From contig DALYJJ010000011.1 in NCBI GenBank assembly GCA_031969915.1, forward strand, positions 5,696 through 69,695: 64,000 nt of DNA, in the 5' to 3' direction. Source of the stretch: DALYJJ01 sp031969915. GTDB taxonomy: Bacteria; Acidobacteriota; Terriglobia; Bryobacterales; Bryobacteraceae. The position numbers and the translations under genes are program-made. Below are positions 1 through 11,729 of the stretch, piece after piece. Within the stretch, counting starts at the first letter, position 1; every line of letters begins with the position of its first letter. Below the pieces are notes generated by a model, which was not told the DNA's origin, searched no databases, and saw only the letters and a list, made by a program, of their open reading frames with translations.

Positions 1-597
1 ACCGCTGCCGGGCTCGAAGAGGACGCGGGCGGAGCGCATCCAAACGTAGTTCGTGGGCGCGTTTGAGATGGGACCGTTACCGCCAAAGATCGCCACCGTG
101 ATCCGTTGGCCGGGTTTCACATCGCGGCCCACCAGCAGACGGTTGCCCGTATTCCAGCCGGTGATCATCGCGCCCGGCGCGCGCGCCAGTTCGCCGTCCA
201 CCCAGATCTCGGCGTAGTCGTCGATCGAGGTTTCGAAGACGATGTTCTTTCCGGCGGCGAATTCGGGCACCGTGAAGCGCAGGCGGTACCAGACGAAGCT
301 CACGCGCCCGCCGCCGCGCCGCTGCGAAAGCGCGTCCGGAGCCACTTTCTCCCACCCCGAGTCATCGAAGTCGGCCGCGCCTGCGTGGGGCGCGATGTCG
401 AAGGTCTGCGACGGCGCCGCGCCCGGTTGCCCGTCGGCGCCTGCCAACCGGTATGCGGTTTCGATCAACTTCGCTTCGCGCACGCGCCATTCGGCCTGCA
501 ACGTGCGCGCGCCCTCTTCGGTGGTGAGGTCGATTCCGCCGGCCGGATCGGCGGCCTGCGCCAGAGCGGCAAGAAAGAGGGGCAACAGCTTCTTCAT
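1..597 (-). CDS. Secreted beta-sandwich (galactose-binding-like) protein, 3' end cut by window edge
   Basis: An open frame runs without a stop from ATG at 597 to the window edge, 199 codons, so the gene is partial. It begins MKKLLPLFLAALAQA, a short signal peptide, followed by a region with DSGWEKV, a tryptophan/tyrosine-rich strand around FVWYRLRF, and EIWVDGEL, the pattern of galactose-binding-like jelly-roll domains attached to secreted hydrolases. Its ATG overlaps the TGA of the upstream GlcG-cupin gene by four bases (ATGA), so the two are translationally coupled. In related bacteria such a module is often joined to an SMP-30/gluconolactonase propeller, which would lie beyond position 1; that part is a guess. 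Confidence 0.6.
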   Translation of the reverse strand, partial: MKKLLPLFLAALAQAADPAGGIDLTTEEGARTLQAEWRVREAKLIETAYRLAGADGQPGAAPSQTFDIAPHAGAADFDDSGWEKVAPDALSQRRGGGRVSFVWYRLRFTVPEFAAGKNIVFETSIDDYAEIWVDGELARAPGAMITGWNTGNRLLVGRDVKPGQRITVAIFGGNGPISNAPTNYVWMRSARVLFEPGSG

Positions 598-1431
598 GGC
601 CGCACCTTCACGACGTAGTAGTTGAACGGATTGCTGACTTCCTGGAACCAATGGGGCGTGCCCGCGGGAATGATCATGACGTCGCCCTTGACCAGCGTGC
701 GTGATTCTCCGCCTTCCACGTCTGTGCCGCGCACTTCGCCGGGGGCGATCATCTTGCCATCCCGAAGCTTTCCGCCGGTGACGATCGTCGCCGTTCCTTC
801 CAGCACATACACGATGTCGGCGTCTTCGTCGTGCACTTCCACCAGGCCCGCCTTGTCGCGGTGGCTCGCATGCACCATGAAGTTGGCGCCCGCGCCATCG
901 AACAGCACTTCGCCTTTCAGGAACGCGCTGGAGACGCGTCCACTGGGGAAGTAACTCACCGCCGGCGGCGGAGCGCTGAACGCGGCGGCCGCGGCGGTGG
1001 CGATCTCGGTATCCTGCTGTGCGCTGTTCGCGCCGCTGACGCCGACCGCGCCGATCACCTCGCCCTCGGCGAGAATCGGCACGCCGCCCTGAAGCGGAGT
1101 GAATCCGTCAATAGTGACCATCGCGGTCCGGCCCTTGTTGACGACATCCTCGAAGAACGCGGTGGGCTTCTTGAACAGCGCGGCGGTTCGCGCCTTGCCG
1201 ATGGAAACGGTGGACGCATAGGGAAAAGTGCCGTCGAGGCGCTCGAGAGCGAGCACGTGCCCGCCCGCGTCGACCACGGCGACCGCGCCGCCGGCCTTGT
1301 TCTTCCGGGCCTCCGCCACGGCGGCGGCTGCGCGCGCCTTCCAGCGTGAGCGCGGGTCTGTTAACGGCCGGGGCCGCGGTGAGCGGCAGCACGGAAGACA
1401 CGACGAGCAATGAGGCTGTGAGCCTGTTCAT
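594..1431 (-). pseudogene. GlcG/HbpS-family plus cupin protein, split by a frameshift
   Basis: The full gene starts at ATG 1431 with AGGAG seven bases upstream and encodes a signal peptide (MNRLTASLLVVSSVLPLTA) leading into PALTLEGAR, the usual opening of the GlcG/HbpS (DUF336) fold. The frame is lost at about 1330-1338, where restoring one GC in a GCGCGC run rejoins it to VAEARKNKAGGAVAVVDAGG. The rest is a complete GlcG/HbpS domain (VDAGGHVLALERLDG, GGVPI, GAVGVSG) followed by a C-terminal cupin with a VHDEDAD segment and GTPHWF. Family members bind small ligands such as haem, and the cupin may be catalytic or binding. The length becomes a multiple of three when two bases are added, so a sequencing indel or a recent mutation is equally possible. 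Confidence 0.72.
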
Positions 1432-1469
1432 AATGGATCTCCTGTCGGGTGTTGTTTGTGGCGCCGGAA

Positions 1470-3461
1470 CTACGCGCCCGCGAGCAGCGCGCGCGGGGCG
1501 GTCCGGCATTCGTGAATGTCTTCGACAGCGGCGCGGAGCAGCTCCGCGACGCTCCATGCCTGCGCGAAACAGCCGCGCGGCGTGTGCGGCGCTTCGGCGT
1601 CGGCGATCTCGGAGACCTGGTCCAGGCCAGCCTCGTCGAGATGGGCGGCAAAGCCATCCAAACGCTTCCGCGCCCAACGGCGAGCCGCTTCGGACCGGTT
1701 GTTCACCTTGATGTAGGCGGTCAGGAACGGGCCCATGAGCCAGGGCCATACGGTGCCCTGATGATAGGCGGAGTCGCGGCTGTGCACGCCGCCTTCATAG
1801 CGCGGGCGGTACGCCGGGTCGCCGGCCGCGAGTGTTCGCAGGCCAAGCGGTGTGAGCAACTCGCGCTGGACCACCTCCACCACGCTCAGGGCGCGATCGG
1901 CGCGCAACATCGTGTAGGGCAGGCTCACAGCGAGGATCTGATTCGGACGGATGGACGGGTCGGGGCCGCCGTCCGCAATCACGTCGTAGAGGCAGCCGGC
2001 CTCGGCGTTCCAGAAGCGCGCGTTGAAGCTCTGCGCGGCGCGGCCGGCCAGGTGACCGCAGAACTCGGCGGCGTTCGGATCGCCGAAGCGCCGGGCGAAG
2101 TCTTCGAGAATGCGCAATGCGTTGTACCAGAGGGCCTGTATCTCGACGGGCTTTCCGTGCCGCGGCGTCACCACCCAATCGCCAACCTTGGCGTCCATCC
2201 ACGTCAACTGCACGCCCGGCTCGCCGGCGCGCAAGAGGCCGTCGCTGTCCACGGCGATACCGTGCCGCGTCCCTTTCAGATGCCACTCGACGGCATTGCG
2301 AAGAACCGGGTAGAGGGTCTGCCGCACGAACGCGGAATCGCCGCTGTATTCCTCATAGGCGCGCGCTGCTTCGAAGAACCACAGCGTTGCGTCCACCGTG
2401 TTGTACTCCGGCGCCTCACCGGAATCCGGAAAGCGGTTGGGCAGCATGCCTTCGTTCGCGGCTTCGGCGAAGGCCCGCAGAATCTGTTTCGCCTCCGCGT
2501 GGCGGCCGGTGGCGAGCGTCAAACCGGGCAGCGCGATCATCGTATCCCGGCCCCAATCGGTAAACCACGGATAGCCGGCGATGATCGTTTTGTTCTCGCC
2601 GCGCTCCACCACGAACTGATCCGCGGCCACGGCCAGGCGGCGGACCAGCGGATCGTCGCAGGGCGCAGCCTGCGCAAGGTCGGCGCGGCGGCGGCACTCG
2701 GCGCGGCGCAGCGGAGCGGCATCGGCGGCTCGGCGGCGTTTGGTGGAGACGATGAGCGTGGCTTTCGAGCGGCGGCTCAGGTCGAACGTAAGGACGAAGG
2801 GGTTGAACAGGTCCTCCGCGAAATCCAGGCCGCGCTCGCGCTCCACGTCGTACTCAAAGTTGAAAAACCAGTCGCCGTGCGGCCAGAGGGAAATCGCATT
2901 GTGCGCGAAGTAGAGCCGCGGCACGCCGTCGTAGGGCTGGATGGACGCGCAACCGTCGCCGGCATCCACCGCCGGGTTCAGCGCATCGTTGCGGCGCGTG
3001 GTCGCATGGTAGTCGCGAAACGCCACCAGCGGGCGGATTTCGAGCGTCGCATCCACCGGTGGCTCCAGTTCGTATTCCACCACCACCGTGTTCTCGCCCT
3101 GCGGCAGAAACAGGCGTTTCTCGATTTCGATGTCCTCCACCTTCCAGGTGAAAACGGGAAACGGATCGAGCCGGAACGAGGTTTGCAGCCGAAAGCCTTC
3201 GGGATGAACCGTTCCGGGGTAGCGGTTCGCTGAGAGGTCGAAGCGCTTTCCGTTCAACACCAGCGTCTCTTCGAGTTTCGAGAGGAGCACCATACGGCCC
3301 GCCGGCGGCCGTGTGGCGGCGGTGAGCAGGGCGTGATAACGTCGCGTGTTCAGTCCTGCGATCGTGGAGGAAGCGAACCCGCCCAGGCCGTTCGTCTCCA
3401 GCCATTCGCGCCGCAGCGCCTGGTCCAGGTTCCCGCACACTGTTTCATCGAAGCGCACCAT
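1470..3461 (-). CDS. Glycogen debranching enzyme, archaeal/bacterial GDE type (amylo-alpha-1,6-glucosidase, GH133-like)
   Basis: The 663-residue protein has the GDE N-terminal domain, opening with REWLETNGLGGFASSTIAG and NTRRYHALL in the first 45 residues, then a beta-rich region, and a C-terminal (alpha/alpha)6 barrel with AGYPWFTDWGRDTMIALPGL, NTVDATLWF, and HQGTVWPWLMGPF near the end. Acidic residues in DWGRD and in the barrel fit a glucoamylase-like inverting mechanism that removes alpha-1,6 branches from glycogen or maltodextrin. There is no signal peptide, so it should be cytoplasmic. AAGGAG lies nine bases before the ATG. It follows the GH63-like glucosidase gene by 23 bp on the same strand and probably shares its transcript. 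Confidence 0.9.
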   Translation of the reverse strand: MVRFDETVCGNLDQALRREWLETNGLGGFASSTIAGLNTRRYHALLTAATRPPAGRMVLLSKLEETLVLNGKRFDLSANRYPGTVHPEGFRLQTSFRLDPFPVFTWKVEDIEIEKRLFLPQGENTVVVEYELEPPVDATLEIRPLVAFRDYHATTRRNDALNPAVDAGDGCASIQPYDGVPRLYFAHNAISLWPHGDWFFNFEYDVERERGLDFAEDLFNPFVLTFDLSRRSKATLIVSTKRRRAADAAPLRRAECRRRADLAQAAPCDDPLVRRLAVAADQFVVERGENKTIIAGYPWFTDWGRDTMIALPGLTLATGRHAEAKQILRAFAEAANEGMLPNRFPDSGEAPEYNTVDATLWFFEAARAYEEYSGDSAFVRQTLYPVLRNAVEWHLKGTRHGIAVDSDGLLRAGEPGVQLTWMDAKVGDWVVTPRHGKPVEIQALWYNALRILEDFARRFGDPNAAEFCGHLAGRAAQSFNARFWNAEAGCLYDVIADGGPDPSIRPNQILAVSLPYTMLRADRALSVVEVVQRELLTPLGLRTLAAGDPAYRPRYEGGVHSRDSAYHQGTVWPWLMGPFLTAYIKVNNRSEAARRWARKRLDGFAAHLDEAGLDQVSEIADAEAPHTPRGCFAQAWSVAELLRAAVEDIHECRTAPRALLAGA

Positions 3462-3484
3462 GGCATTGACTCCTTGCTTGCATC

Positions 3485-6097
3485 CTACTCGCCGCTCTGT
3501 TGGAGCAGCTTCGACACCAGCCCGGTCCAGCCGGTCTGGTGACTGGCGCCTACGCCGCGGCCATTGTCGCCGTGGAAGTACTCGTAGAACAAGACGAGAT
3601 CGCTCCAGTGCGGATCGTCGCGGTAGTGGGGCGAACCGCCGTGCACCGGGCGCGATCCGTCCGGGCCCTTGAGGAAGGGCCTTGTCAGGCGCCGCGACAA
3701 CTCACCGGCCACATCCCAGAGCGTCAGGTATCGGCCCGAGCCCGTGGGACACTCCACGCGGAAATCGTCTCCCAGGTAATGGTGGAACTTCTGTAGCGAT
3801 TCGATGAGCAGATAGTTCACCGGAAACCACACGGGACCGCGCCAGTTCGAGTTGCCGCCGAAGAGGCCGGTGGACGATTCGGCGGGTTCATAGTGAACGG
3901 TGCTGCCGTTCAGCATGTAGGGGTGTTCGTGGTGGTGGCGCGAGAGCGCGCGAATGCCGTAGGGCGAAAGAAACTCGTCCTCGCTGAGCATGAAGCGCAG
4001 GACGCGGCGTAGTTTCTCCGCGTCGACGATCGAGAGAAGGCGCCGTTCCCCCATGCCTTCGGACCGCATGCAGGCGACGTTGGCCATCAGGTCGCGCCGG
4101 TTCTCAATGAACCACTCCATGCGCCGTTTGAAGCCGGGGAGCTTTGCGATGCGCTCGGGCTCGAGCGTCTCCACGGCAAACAGTGGGATGAGGCCCACCA
4201 TCGAACGGATCTTCATCGGGAGGTGCCGCCCGTCAGGAAGATGCAGCACGTCGTAGAAGAACCCGTCCTCCTCATCCCACATGCCCGCGCCGTCATCGCC
4301 CAGGTGATTGATGGCGTGCGCGATGTGCAAAAAGTGTTCCCAGAACTTCGAAGCCACGTCTTCGTAGGCGGGGTCCTCCGCGGCCAGTTCGAGAGCGATG
4401 GCCAGCAGGTTCAGGCTGTACATCGCCATCCAGCCGGTGCCGTCGGCCTGTTCGATGTGGCCGCCCGTGGGCAGCGGCGCGCTGCGGTCGAAGACGCCGA
4501 TATTGTCGAGGCCCAGGAATCCGCCTTGGAACACGTTGCGGCCTTCCGCGTCCTTGCGGTTCACCCACCAGGTGAAGTTCAACAGCAGCTTATGGAAGAT
4601 GCGTTGGAGGAACGTGCGGTCGCCCACGCCGCGCCGTTTCTTCTCGATTTTGTACACGCGCCAGGCAGCCCAGGCGTGAACGGGAGGATTGACGTCGCCG
4701 AGCGCCCATTCGTAGGCGGGCAACTGCCCGTTCGGATGCATGTACCACTCGCGCACCATGAGCATGAGCTGCTCCTTGGCGAAATCGGAATCGACGAGAG
4801 CGAGGGGCACGCAGTGGAACGCCAAGTCCCACGCCGCGTACCACGGGTACTCCCACTTGTCGGGCATCGAGATGACGTCGGCGTTGTAGAGGTGGCGCCA
4901 TTCGTGATTGCGGCCGTGACGGCGTTCGTCGGGCGGCGGCGGCGCGGCGGGATCGCCTTGCAGCCAGTCTCGCACCACGTAGTGGTAGAACTGCTTGGAC
5001 CACAGGAGGCCGGCGAAGGACTGGCGCATGACGTTCTTCGCATCTTCGGACAGGCCGGCAGGCAGCACCGTCCGGTAGTACTCATCGGCTTCACGCTGCC
5101 GCCGTGCGAACGTCTCGTCGAAGGCGTGGGAGGAAGCGGGCGTATCGGTGAGCCGCAGTTCGATGGTCTTTGAGGCGCCGGCGGGAACGGCCAGGCGGTA
5201 ACGCGCCGCGGCCTTGGTGCCTCTGCGCTCCGGGTCCACCGCGCCGGCGTTGTTGTGCACAACGTATTCGTGAAAGGCGTCCTTCGCATACCGCGCGCCG
5301 CCGTCGTAATCAAACAAGCGGCGGGCGTTGGTCTCATTTTCGGCGAAGAGCAACTCCGCACCGGCGCCGCAAGCCAGCCATCGCTTCCCGTACTGCGGCT
5401 CGTCGAGCTCGATCACGCCCGGGGCGGAATCGCAGGCCGTCAATGAAGGCCTCGGCGAGCCGTCTCCCCAGGCCCACGTGTTGCGGAACCACACCGTCGG
5501 CAGCACGTCGAGGGGAGCCTCTTCGGGGCCGCGATTCGACACCGTGATGCGGATGAGAATCTCTTCGGCCGTCGCTTTGGCGTATTCGATAACGACGTCG
5601 AAGTAGCGGCCGTCGTCGAAGACGCCGGTGTCGATCAGCTCGAACTCGGGCTCGTCCTTGCCGCGCCTCCGGTTCTCTTCCACCAGCCGCGCATAAGGGA
5701 ACTCACGCTGCGGGTACTTATAGAGGAACTTCATGTAGGAGTGCGTGGGCGTGCTGTCCAGGTAGTAGTAGCACTCCTTGACATCCTCGCCGTGGTTGCC
5801 TTCGTTGCCGGTGAGGCCGAAGAGCCGTTCCTTGAGGATCGGGTCACGTCCGTTCCAGAGCGCGACCGCGAAACAGATCTTCTGATGCCGGTCGCAGATG
5901 CCGCCGAGGCCGTCCTCGTTCCACCGGTAGGCGCGAGAGCGCGCGTGGTCGTGGGAGAGGTACTCCCAGGCGTTGCCGTACGGGCTGTAGTCCTCGCGGA
6001 CCGTTCCCCAGGCACGCTCGCTGAGGTAGGGCCCCCAGCGCTTCCAGTGCGCACGGCGCGCGCGCGATTCCTCGAGACGATGCTCTTCGGCGGTCAT
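3485..6097 (-). CDS. GH63-like (MGH1-type) glucosidase
   Basis: This 870-residue cytoplasmic protein starts with the family opening ARRAHWKRWGPYLSERAWG and YSPYGNAWEYLSHDHARSR, and carries YRWNEDGLGGICD, a central VISMPDKWEYPWYAAWDLA, LLNFTWWVNRKD, GGFLGLDNIG and a C-terminal WRGPVWFPVNYLL. These are hallmarks of bacterial GH63-like glucosidases with an (alpha/alpha)6 barrel. Members cleave alpha-glucosides or mannosylglycerate/glucosylglycerate; the exact substrate cannot be read from sequence. AAGGAG lies nine bases before ATG 6097. With the debranching enzyme immediately downstream it likely handles internal glycogen, trehalose-like or compatible-solute glucosides. Confidence 0.85.
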   Translation of the reverse strand: MTAEEHRLEESRARRAHWKRWGPYLSERAWGTVREDYSPYGNAWEYLSHDHARSRAYRWNEDGLGGICDRHQKICFAVALWNGRDPILKERLFGLTGNEGNHGEDVKECYYYLDSTPTHSYMKFLYKYPQREFPYARLVEENRRRGKDEPEFELIDTGVFDDGRYFDVVIEYAKATAEEILIRITVSNRGPEEAPLDVLPTVWFRNTWAWGDGSPRPSLTACDSAPGVIELDEPQYGKRWLACGAGAELLFAENETNARRLFDYDGGARYAKDAFHEYVVHNNAGAVDPERRGTKAAARYRLAVPAGASKTIELRLTDTPASSHAFDETFARRQREADEYYRTVLPAGLSEDAKNVMRQSFAGLLWSKQFYHYVVRDWLQGDPAAPPPPDERRHGRNHEWRHLYNADVISMPDKWEYPWYAAWDLAFHCVPLALVDSDFAKEQLMLMVREWYMHPNGQLPAYEWALGDVNPPVHAWAAWRVYKIEKKRRGVGDRTFLQRIFHKLLLNFTWWVNRKDAEGRNVFQGGFLGLDNIGVFDRSAPLPTGGHIEQADGTGWMAMYSLNLLAIALELAAEDPAYEDVASKFWEHFLHIAHAINHLGDDGAGMWDEEDGFFYDVLHLPDGRHLPMKIRSMVGLIPLFAVETLEPERIAKLPGFKRRMEWFIENRRDLMANVACMRSEGMGERRLLSIVDAEKLRRVLRFMLSEDEFLSPYGIRALSRHHHEHPYMLNGSTVHYEPAESSTGLFGGNSNWRGPVWFPVNYLLIESLQKFHHYLGDDFRVECPTGSGRYLTLWDVAGELSRRLTRPFLKGPDGSRPVHGGSPHYRDDPHWSDLVLFYEYFHGDNGRGVGASHQTGWTGLVSKLLQQSGE

Positions 6098-6129
6098 CTG
6101 CGTGACTCCTTCTATAGGCCTGAAGGACG

Positions 6130-6537
6130 CTACTTCACCGGCGACGCGAACGACGCCTCGCCGAGCAGCACTTCCGCCCAGGCGCAGTACACCTGAACCT
6201 TGGCGATGTTGTGGACGTAGGCCGGGACCATGACTTCACGCTTCTCGCCGCCCTTGATCTTGAAGGCGTCGAGCGTGTAGACCACGCCCTTGGAATCGAC
6301 CACGCGCCACGTGGGAGCAGGCGTGTCGGGAACTTTGAAGTCGGAGGTGACGCGGAGAATGCTCTTGCCGTTCTCGATGGTGTGGACCGCCATGCCGGTG
6401 TTGGCCTTGGGGCCGGCGAACTGGCCGGTGTTGTGAGGGCCGTTCTTGTCGACGGCGGACGCTACGCCGGCGAAAGCCACCAGGGCCAGGGCAGCGAAGG
6501 TGAACAGGCGCACGAAGGGCGCGGAAATGGAACGCAT
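6130..6537 (-). CDS. Secreted DM13-like domain protein
   Basis: The 135-residue protein has a clear signal peptide (about residues 1-28, ending AGVASA). The mature part reads as one DM13-like domain: TGQFAGPKANTGMAVHTIENG, then ILRVTSDFKVPDTPAPTWRVV, LDAFKIKGGEKREVMVP and a terminal KVQVYCAWAEVLLGEASF. This parallels the DM13 pattern of a strand with a conserved cysteine followed by G-x-A/S. DM13 domains occur in extracytoplasmic proteins and are proposed to act in redox or electron transfer, which is unproven here. AAGGAG is nine bases before the ATG. It sits 32 bp upstream of the GH63-like gene on the same strand, so co-transcription is possible. Confidence 0.68.
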   Translation of the reverse strand: MRSISAPFVRLFTFAALALVAFAGVASAVDKNGPHNTGQFAGPKANTGMAVHTIENGKSILRVTSDFKVPDTPAPTWRVVDSKGVVYTLDAFKIKGGEKREVMVPAYVHNIAKVQVYCAWAEVLLGEASFASPVK

Positions 6538-6672
6538 AGTTTGGATCTCCTTGGGTGACCGGTTTCGCGAGAGGTTGTGTGCTCCGGTCTCGTTTCGGAA
6601 ATCCAGGCAAGCGGGACCGATATTCCCGCGCCGGGGCGGGATTGTTGTCCGCCTGAAGCCACCGGCGGCTGA

Positions 6673-9014
<2,342 letters not shown>

Positions 9015-9018
<4 letters not shown>

Positions 9019-9614
9019 CGGAGCGGCTCCTTCCCGGCCGGCGGTTCGCCCACAAGGGTTGCGAAGCGGAGCAGTTGCGACCGGATTTCCAGGTGCGCCC
9101 GTTGCACATTCGCCAGGTTGATCTGGAAGGTGACCTTGCCCGAGCCGATGGCCAGATTCACCATGCCACCCAGTTCGGCGAAGCGCTCGGCCTCACCCAC
9201 CAGCAGGACTCCCGGGTAGTCCCACTGCGCGAAAAAGGCGCGCAGTTCCTTGTGGCGTTTGTAGCCGACAAAGGCGAGGTGGCAGGAGGAAAGGCCGTCC
9301 GCCGCGTCCACCGGGATCACTTGGATCGTTCGTCCCCGGATCGTCTTCGCCCGCACCGTGGGCTGCAGCGACACCGCCATGGCTTCATCGGCCAGCACAC
9401 AGAACCGCAGAGGAGCGGCGGCGCTGCCCTGATCGTCGTCCGGCCAGGTGACAAACTGGGCCAGCATGAAGAGGAACGCCGAGCGAACCTGATCTTCCTG
9501 CGCGCGGTGCCGCTCAGCGGGTCCGGCTGGAATTGAGAGCGTTGCCAGCAGGAGAAGCGAAAGCACTACCCTGAGCGGGAGCCGGCTGGTTTGAAGGGAT
9601 GCCACCGCAGTCAT
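9015..9614 (-). CDS. YfiR-like periplasmic protein (DUF4154)
   Basis: I place the start at ATG 9614, because the longer frame upstream only overlaps the receptor gene in another frame. This gives 199 residues with a signal peptide (MTAVASLQTSRLPLRVVLSL onward), then VRSAFLFMLAQFVTWPDD, LRFCVLADEAM, TIRGRTIQVIPVD, CHLAFVG, GVLLVGEAERFAELGGMVNL and VTFQINLANVQRAHLEIRS. These are the conserved blocks of DUF4154/YfiR. In Pseudomonas, YfiR is a periplasmic repressor that binds the CHASE8 sensor of the diguanylate cyclase YfiN. Here the protein is encoded between a TonB receptor and a CHASE8-like histidine kinase with a four-base overlap, suggesting it gates the kinase. Confidence 0.88.
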
Positions 9615-9622
9615 CCCTTTCC

Positions 9623-11587
9623 CTAGAACCGCCGCGTGATCGTAATCTCGAAGGCCCGCCGCATCACGCCGCGGGACACCAGGAGATCCACCGGCACTTC
9701 GAACCGTCCGCTGCGCCCGAGATTTTGGGCGCTGAAGGCGACTTCGTTGCCCTCGCCAAACGCCCGCGCCACCCGAAAGTCGACGCGAAGACTCGCGCCG
9801 AGCGGGCTCTCTCCCTTCAGCGCGCCGCGCCCCCACACGGTACAGTCCCCGCTGAGACGCCACGGAAAGTCCCAGGAGTTGCGCACATAGCCCTGGTGCC
9901 GCGGATCGTAGGTGGCGATCGGAAACAGGAACGACCCCTCGAATCCGGGGCGCGCGCTGGTTCTCGTCCAAAGCGCGCTATACGCTCCGCTAATCTGCCA
10001 GCGGCGATGCGCGTCGATGTGAATCACCGCCTCGCCGCCCCGATTCCGTCCGTTGAGCCCGTTGGCGGTGGTCGCCGGCAGCACGGCTCCCGCACCGCCG
10101 AAACGGAGGACAGGCGCCGGGGACGCCGGTAACTGATACGCCATCAACCCGCGGTAGCCGTGGTCGAACAGCGCAATGTCGAAGGCGAGCCGCGGACCGG
10201 GCTGCCAACGCACACCGGCGTCGAATCCGTTCAACCGCTCAGAATCTGCCGCCGGGTTGCCGTTCAATTCCACGGGAACGGGCAGCCCGGCCGCCATCAT
10301 GGAGTACCGCAGCGCGAAGTCGACATGCGAGGGGGTGCGCACGGCGCGCGACCACGAACCCCAGGCCACGAATCGCGGCGCGGGCGCCCACAGCAGGCGC
10401 ACGTTCGGTTGAAAGGCGAGACCCGTCCCCCAGTTGTGCTCCAGCTTGGCGCCCACCGTGACGTACAGCGTTTCCGGCAGCAGTTGCCACTCGTCCTGAA
10501 GCAAGGCGCTGTAGATCCGATAAGTCGCATCCGGGGGCGAGAACGCAAACCATGGACTGCTGGTGGTCTGCAACTGGTTCGAGCGGAAGCCCGCGCCGGC
10601 CATCAACTGATGTCTTCCGGGAAGCCGGCGGCTGCTCTGAAAATCGAGGTCCAAGGTTTTGATCTCGGCGCCGAAGCTGCCGCCGCCCGTGTAGCGGCCG
10701 TCGTAGGTGGCCTGCAGCGTGGTGTTGTTCTCATCCTCGCTGGTGCGGGACCACCGCCCGGCGAGGAATCCGGTCTTGCCGCCACCCACCACGCGCTGGA
10801 GGCCCGCCCGTCCGTCGCTCGAAACCAGAATCTGGTTCATCGGGGCATTCCCGTACTGCGCCTCGGAGGAGACTGTGAACTCGTGACCTCCTTCGCGCGA
10901 CCAGTCGAAGCGCGCCCCGGCCCGCGCCGCGTCCCAGGATCGGAGCGAAGGCGCCTCCGGGCCGGCCAGCGGGCCCATGTGCGCCGCCGAACTCGACACG
11001 CGCCAATGCCCGGCGTCGCCCAGTTTGCCGCCGTGACGCAGCTGCATCCGGGCTCGGTCGACGGTGCCCGCCGTGGCGGTTGCCACGGCACCCTGCGTGG
11101 CCGATGCCCGCTTGGTAATGATGTTCACGACGCCGCTCACCGCGTTCGAGCCCCACATGGTGGCGCCGGGGCCGCGAATCACCTCAATGCGGTCGATGTC
11201 GCTCAGCGTCATCAGGTTCTCGTTCCAAAGGACGCCGGAAAGCAAAGGATGATACAGCGTACGGCCGTCCACCATGACCAGCAGTTTGTTGCTGTGCAGG
11301 CTGGTGAAGCCGCGGATGCCGATGGCCCAGTTGTTACCCGTGATGCGGGCCACGTGAACGCCCGGCGCGAGTCGCAGGATTTCCGGCAGGCTTCCCAGTC
11401 CGCTGCGCCGAATGTCCTCCTGTGTGATCACAAACACCGCCGCCGCCGTCCGGGACAGCTTCTGGCGCGACCGCCTTACGGAGGTCACCTCGACGTTCAG
11501 GAATTCTTCCAGGCTGAGTGAAGTCAGGTCCCGCTCCTGGGCGCTCGCCGCCGCCGCGAGACACAACATGATTGGTCCCACCCTCAT
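9623..11587 (-). CDS. TonB-dependent outer-membrane receptor of the YfiR/kinase module
   Basis: The start chosen is ATG 11587, with GAGG about five bases upstream and a signal peptide MRVGPIMLCLAAAASAQ; the frame extends further back but without signal-peptide character. The plug follows: LTSLSLEEFLNVEVTSVRR, VFVITQEDIRRSGLGSLPEI, IRGFTSLHSNKLLVMVDGR, and IEVIRGPGATMWGSNAVSGVVNI. A 22-strand-type barrel fills the rest and ends in an aromatic-terminal strand (AFEITITRRF). About 655 residues is usual for siderophore, vitamin or sugar receptors; the ligand is unknown. It is the first gene of a tight run with the YfiR-like protein (8 bp gap) and the hybrid kinase. Confidence 0.88.
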   Translation of the reverse strand: MRVGPIMLCLAAAASAQERDLTSLSLEEFLNVEVTSVRRSRQKLSRTAAAVFVITQEDIRRSGLGSLPEILRLAPGVHVARITGNNWAIGIRGFTSLHSNKLLVMVDGRTLYHPLLSGVLWNENLMTLSDIDRIEVIRGPGATMWGSNAVSGVVNIITKRASATQGAVATATAGTVDRARMQLRHGGKLGDAGHWRVSSSAAHMGPLAGPEAPSLRSWDAARAGARFDWSREGGHEFTVSSEAQYGNAPMNQILVSSDGRAGLQRVVGGGKTGFLAGRWSRTSEDENNTTLQATYDGRYTGGGSFGAEIKTLDLDFQSSRRLPGRHQLMAGAGFRSNQLQTTSSPWFAFSPPDATYRIYSALLQDEWQLLPETLYVTVGAKLEHNWGTGLAFQPNVRLLWAPAPRFVAWGSWSRAVRTPSHVDFALRYSMMAAGLPVPVELNGNPAADSERLNGFDAGVRWQPGPRLAFDIALFDHGYRGLMAYQLPASPAPVLRFGGAGAVLPATTANGLNGRNRGGEAVIHIDAHRRWQISGAYSALWTRTSARPGFEGSFLFPIATYDPRHQGYVRNSWDFPWRLSGDCTVWGRGALKGESPLGASLRVDFRVARAFGEGNEVAFSAQNLGRSGRFEVPVDLLVSRGVMRRAFEITITRRF

Positions 11588-11729
11588 GGTTTCCTCATCG
11601 GCACCGGAGCGGGCGTCTGGAGTCTCTTTCGTCGTCCGGCGGTGCGGTCCAGTCCGCGCGGCCTTGACCGCCCTGTCCGCTTTACACCGCCGCTCCGCCC
11701 TGGTAAAAACAGAAGCAAGTAGAATTGTT

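Noticed and set aside
1449..3233. Long plus-strand open frame (about 594 codons) opposite the debranching enzyme
   Set aside because: High-G+C antisense shadow; its protein has no domain pattern and the minus strand encodes a clear enzyme.
9615..9971. N-terminal extension of the YfiR-like protein
   Set aside because: It only overlaps the receptor gene in another frame; the signal peptide begins at ATG 9614.
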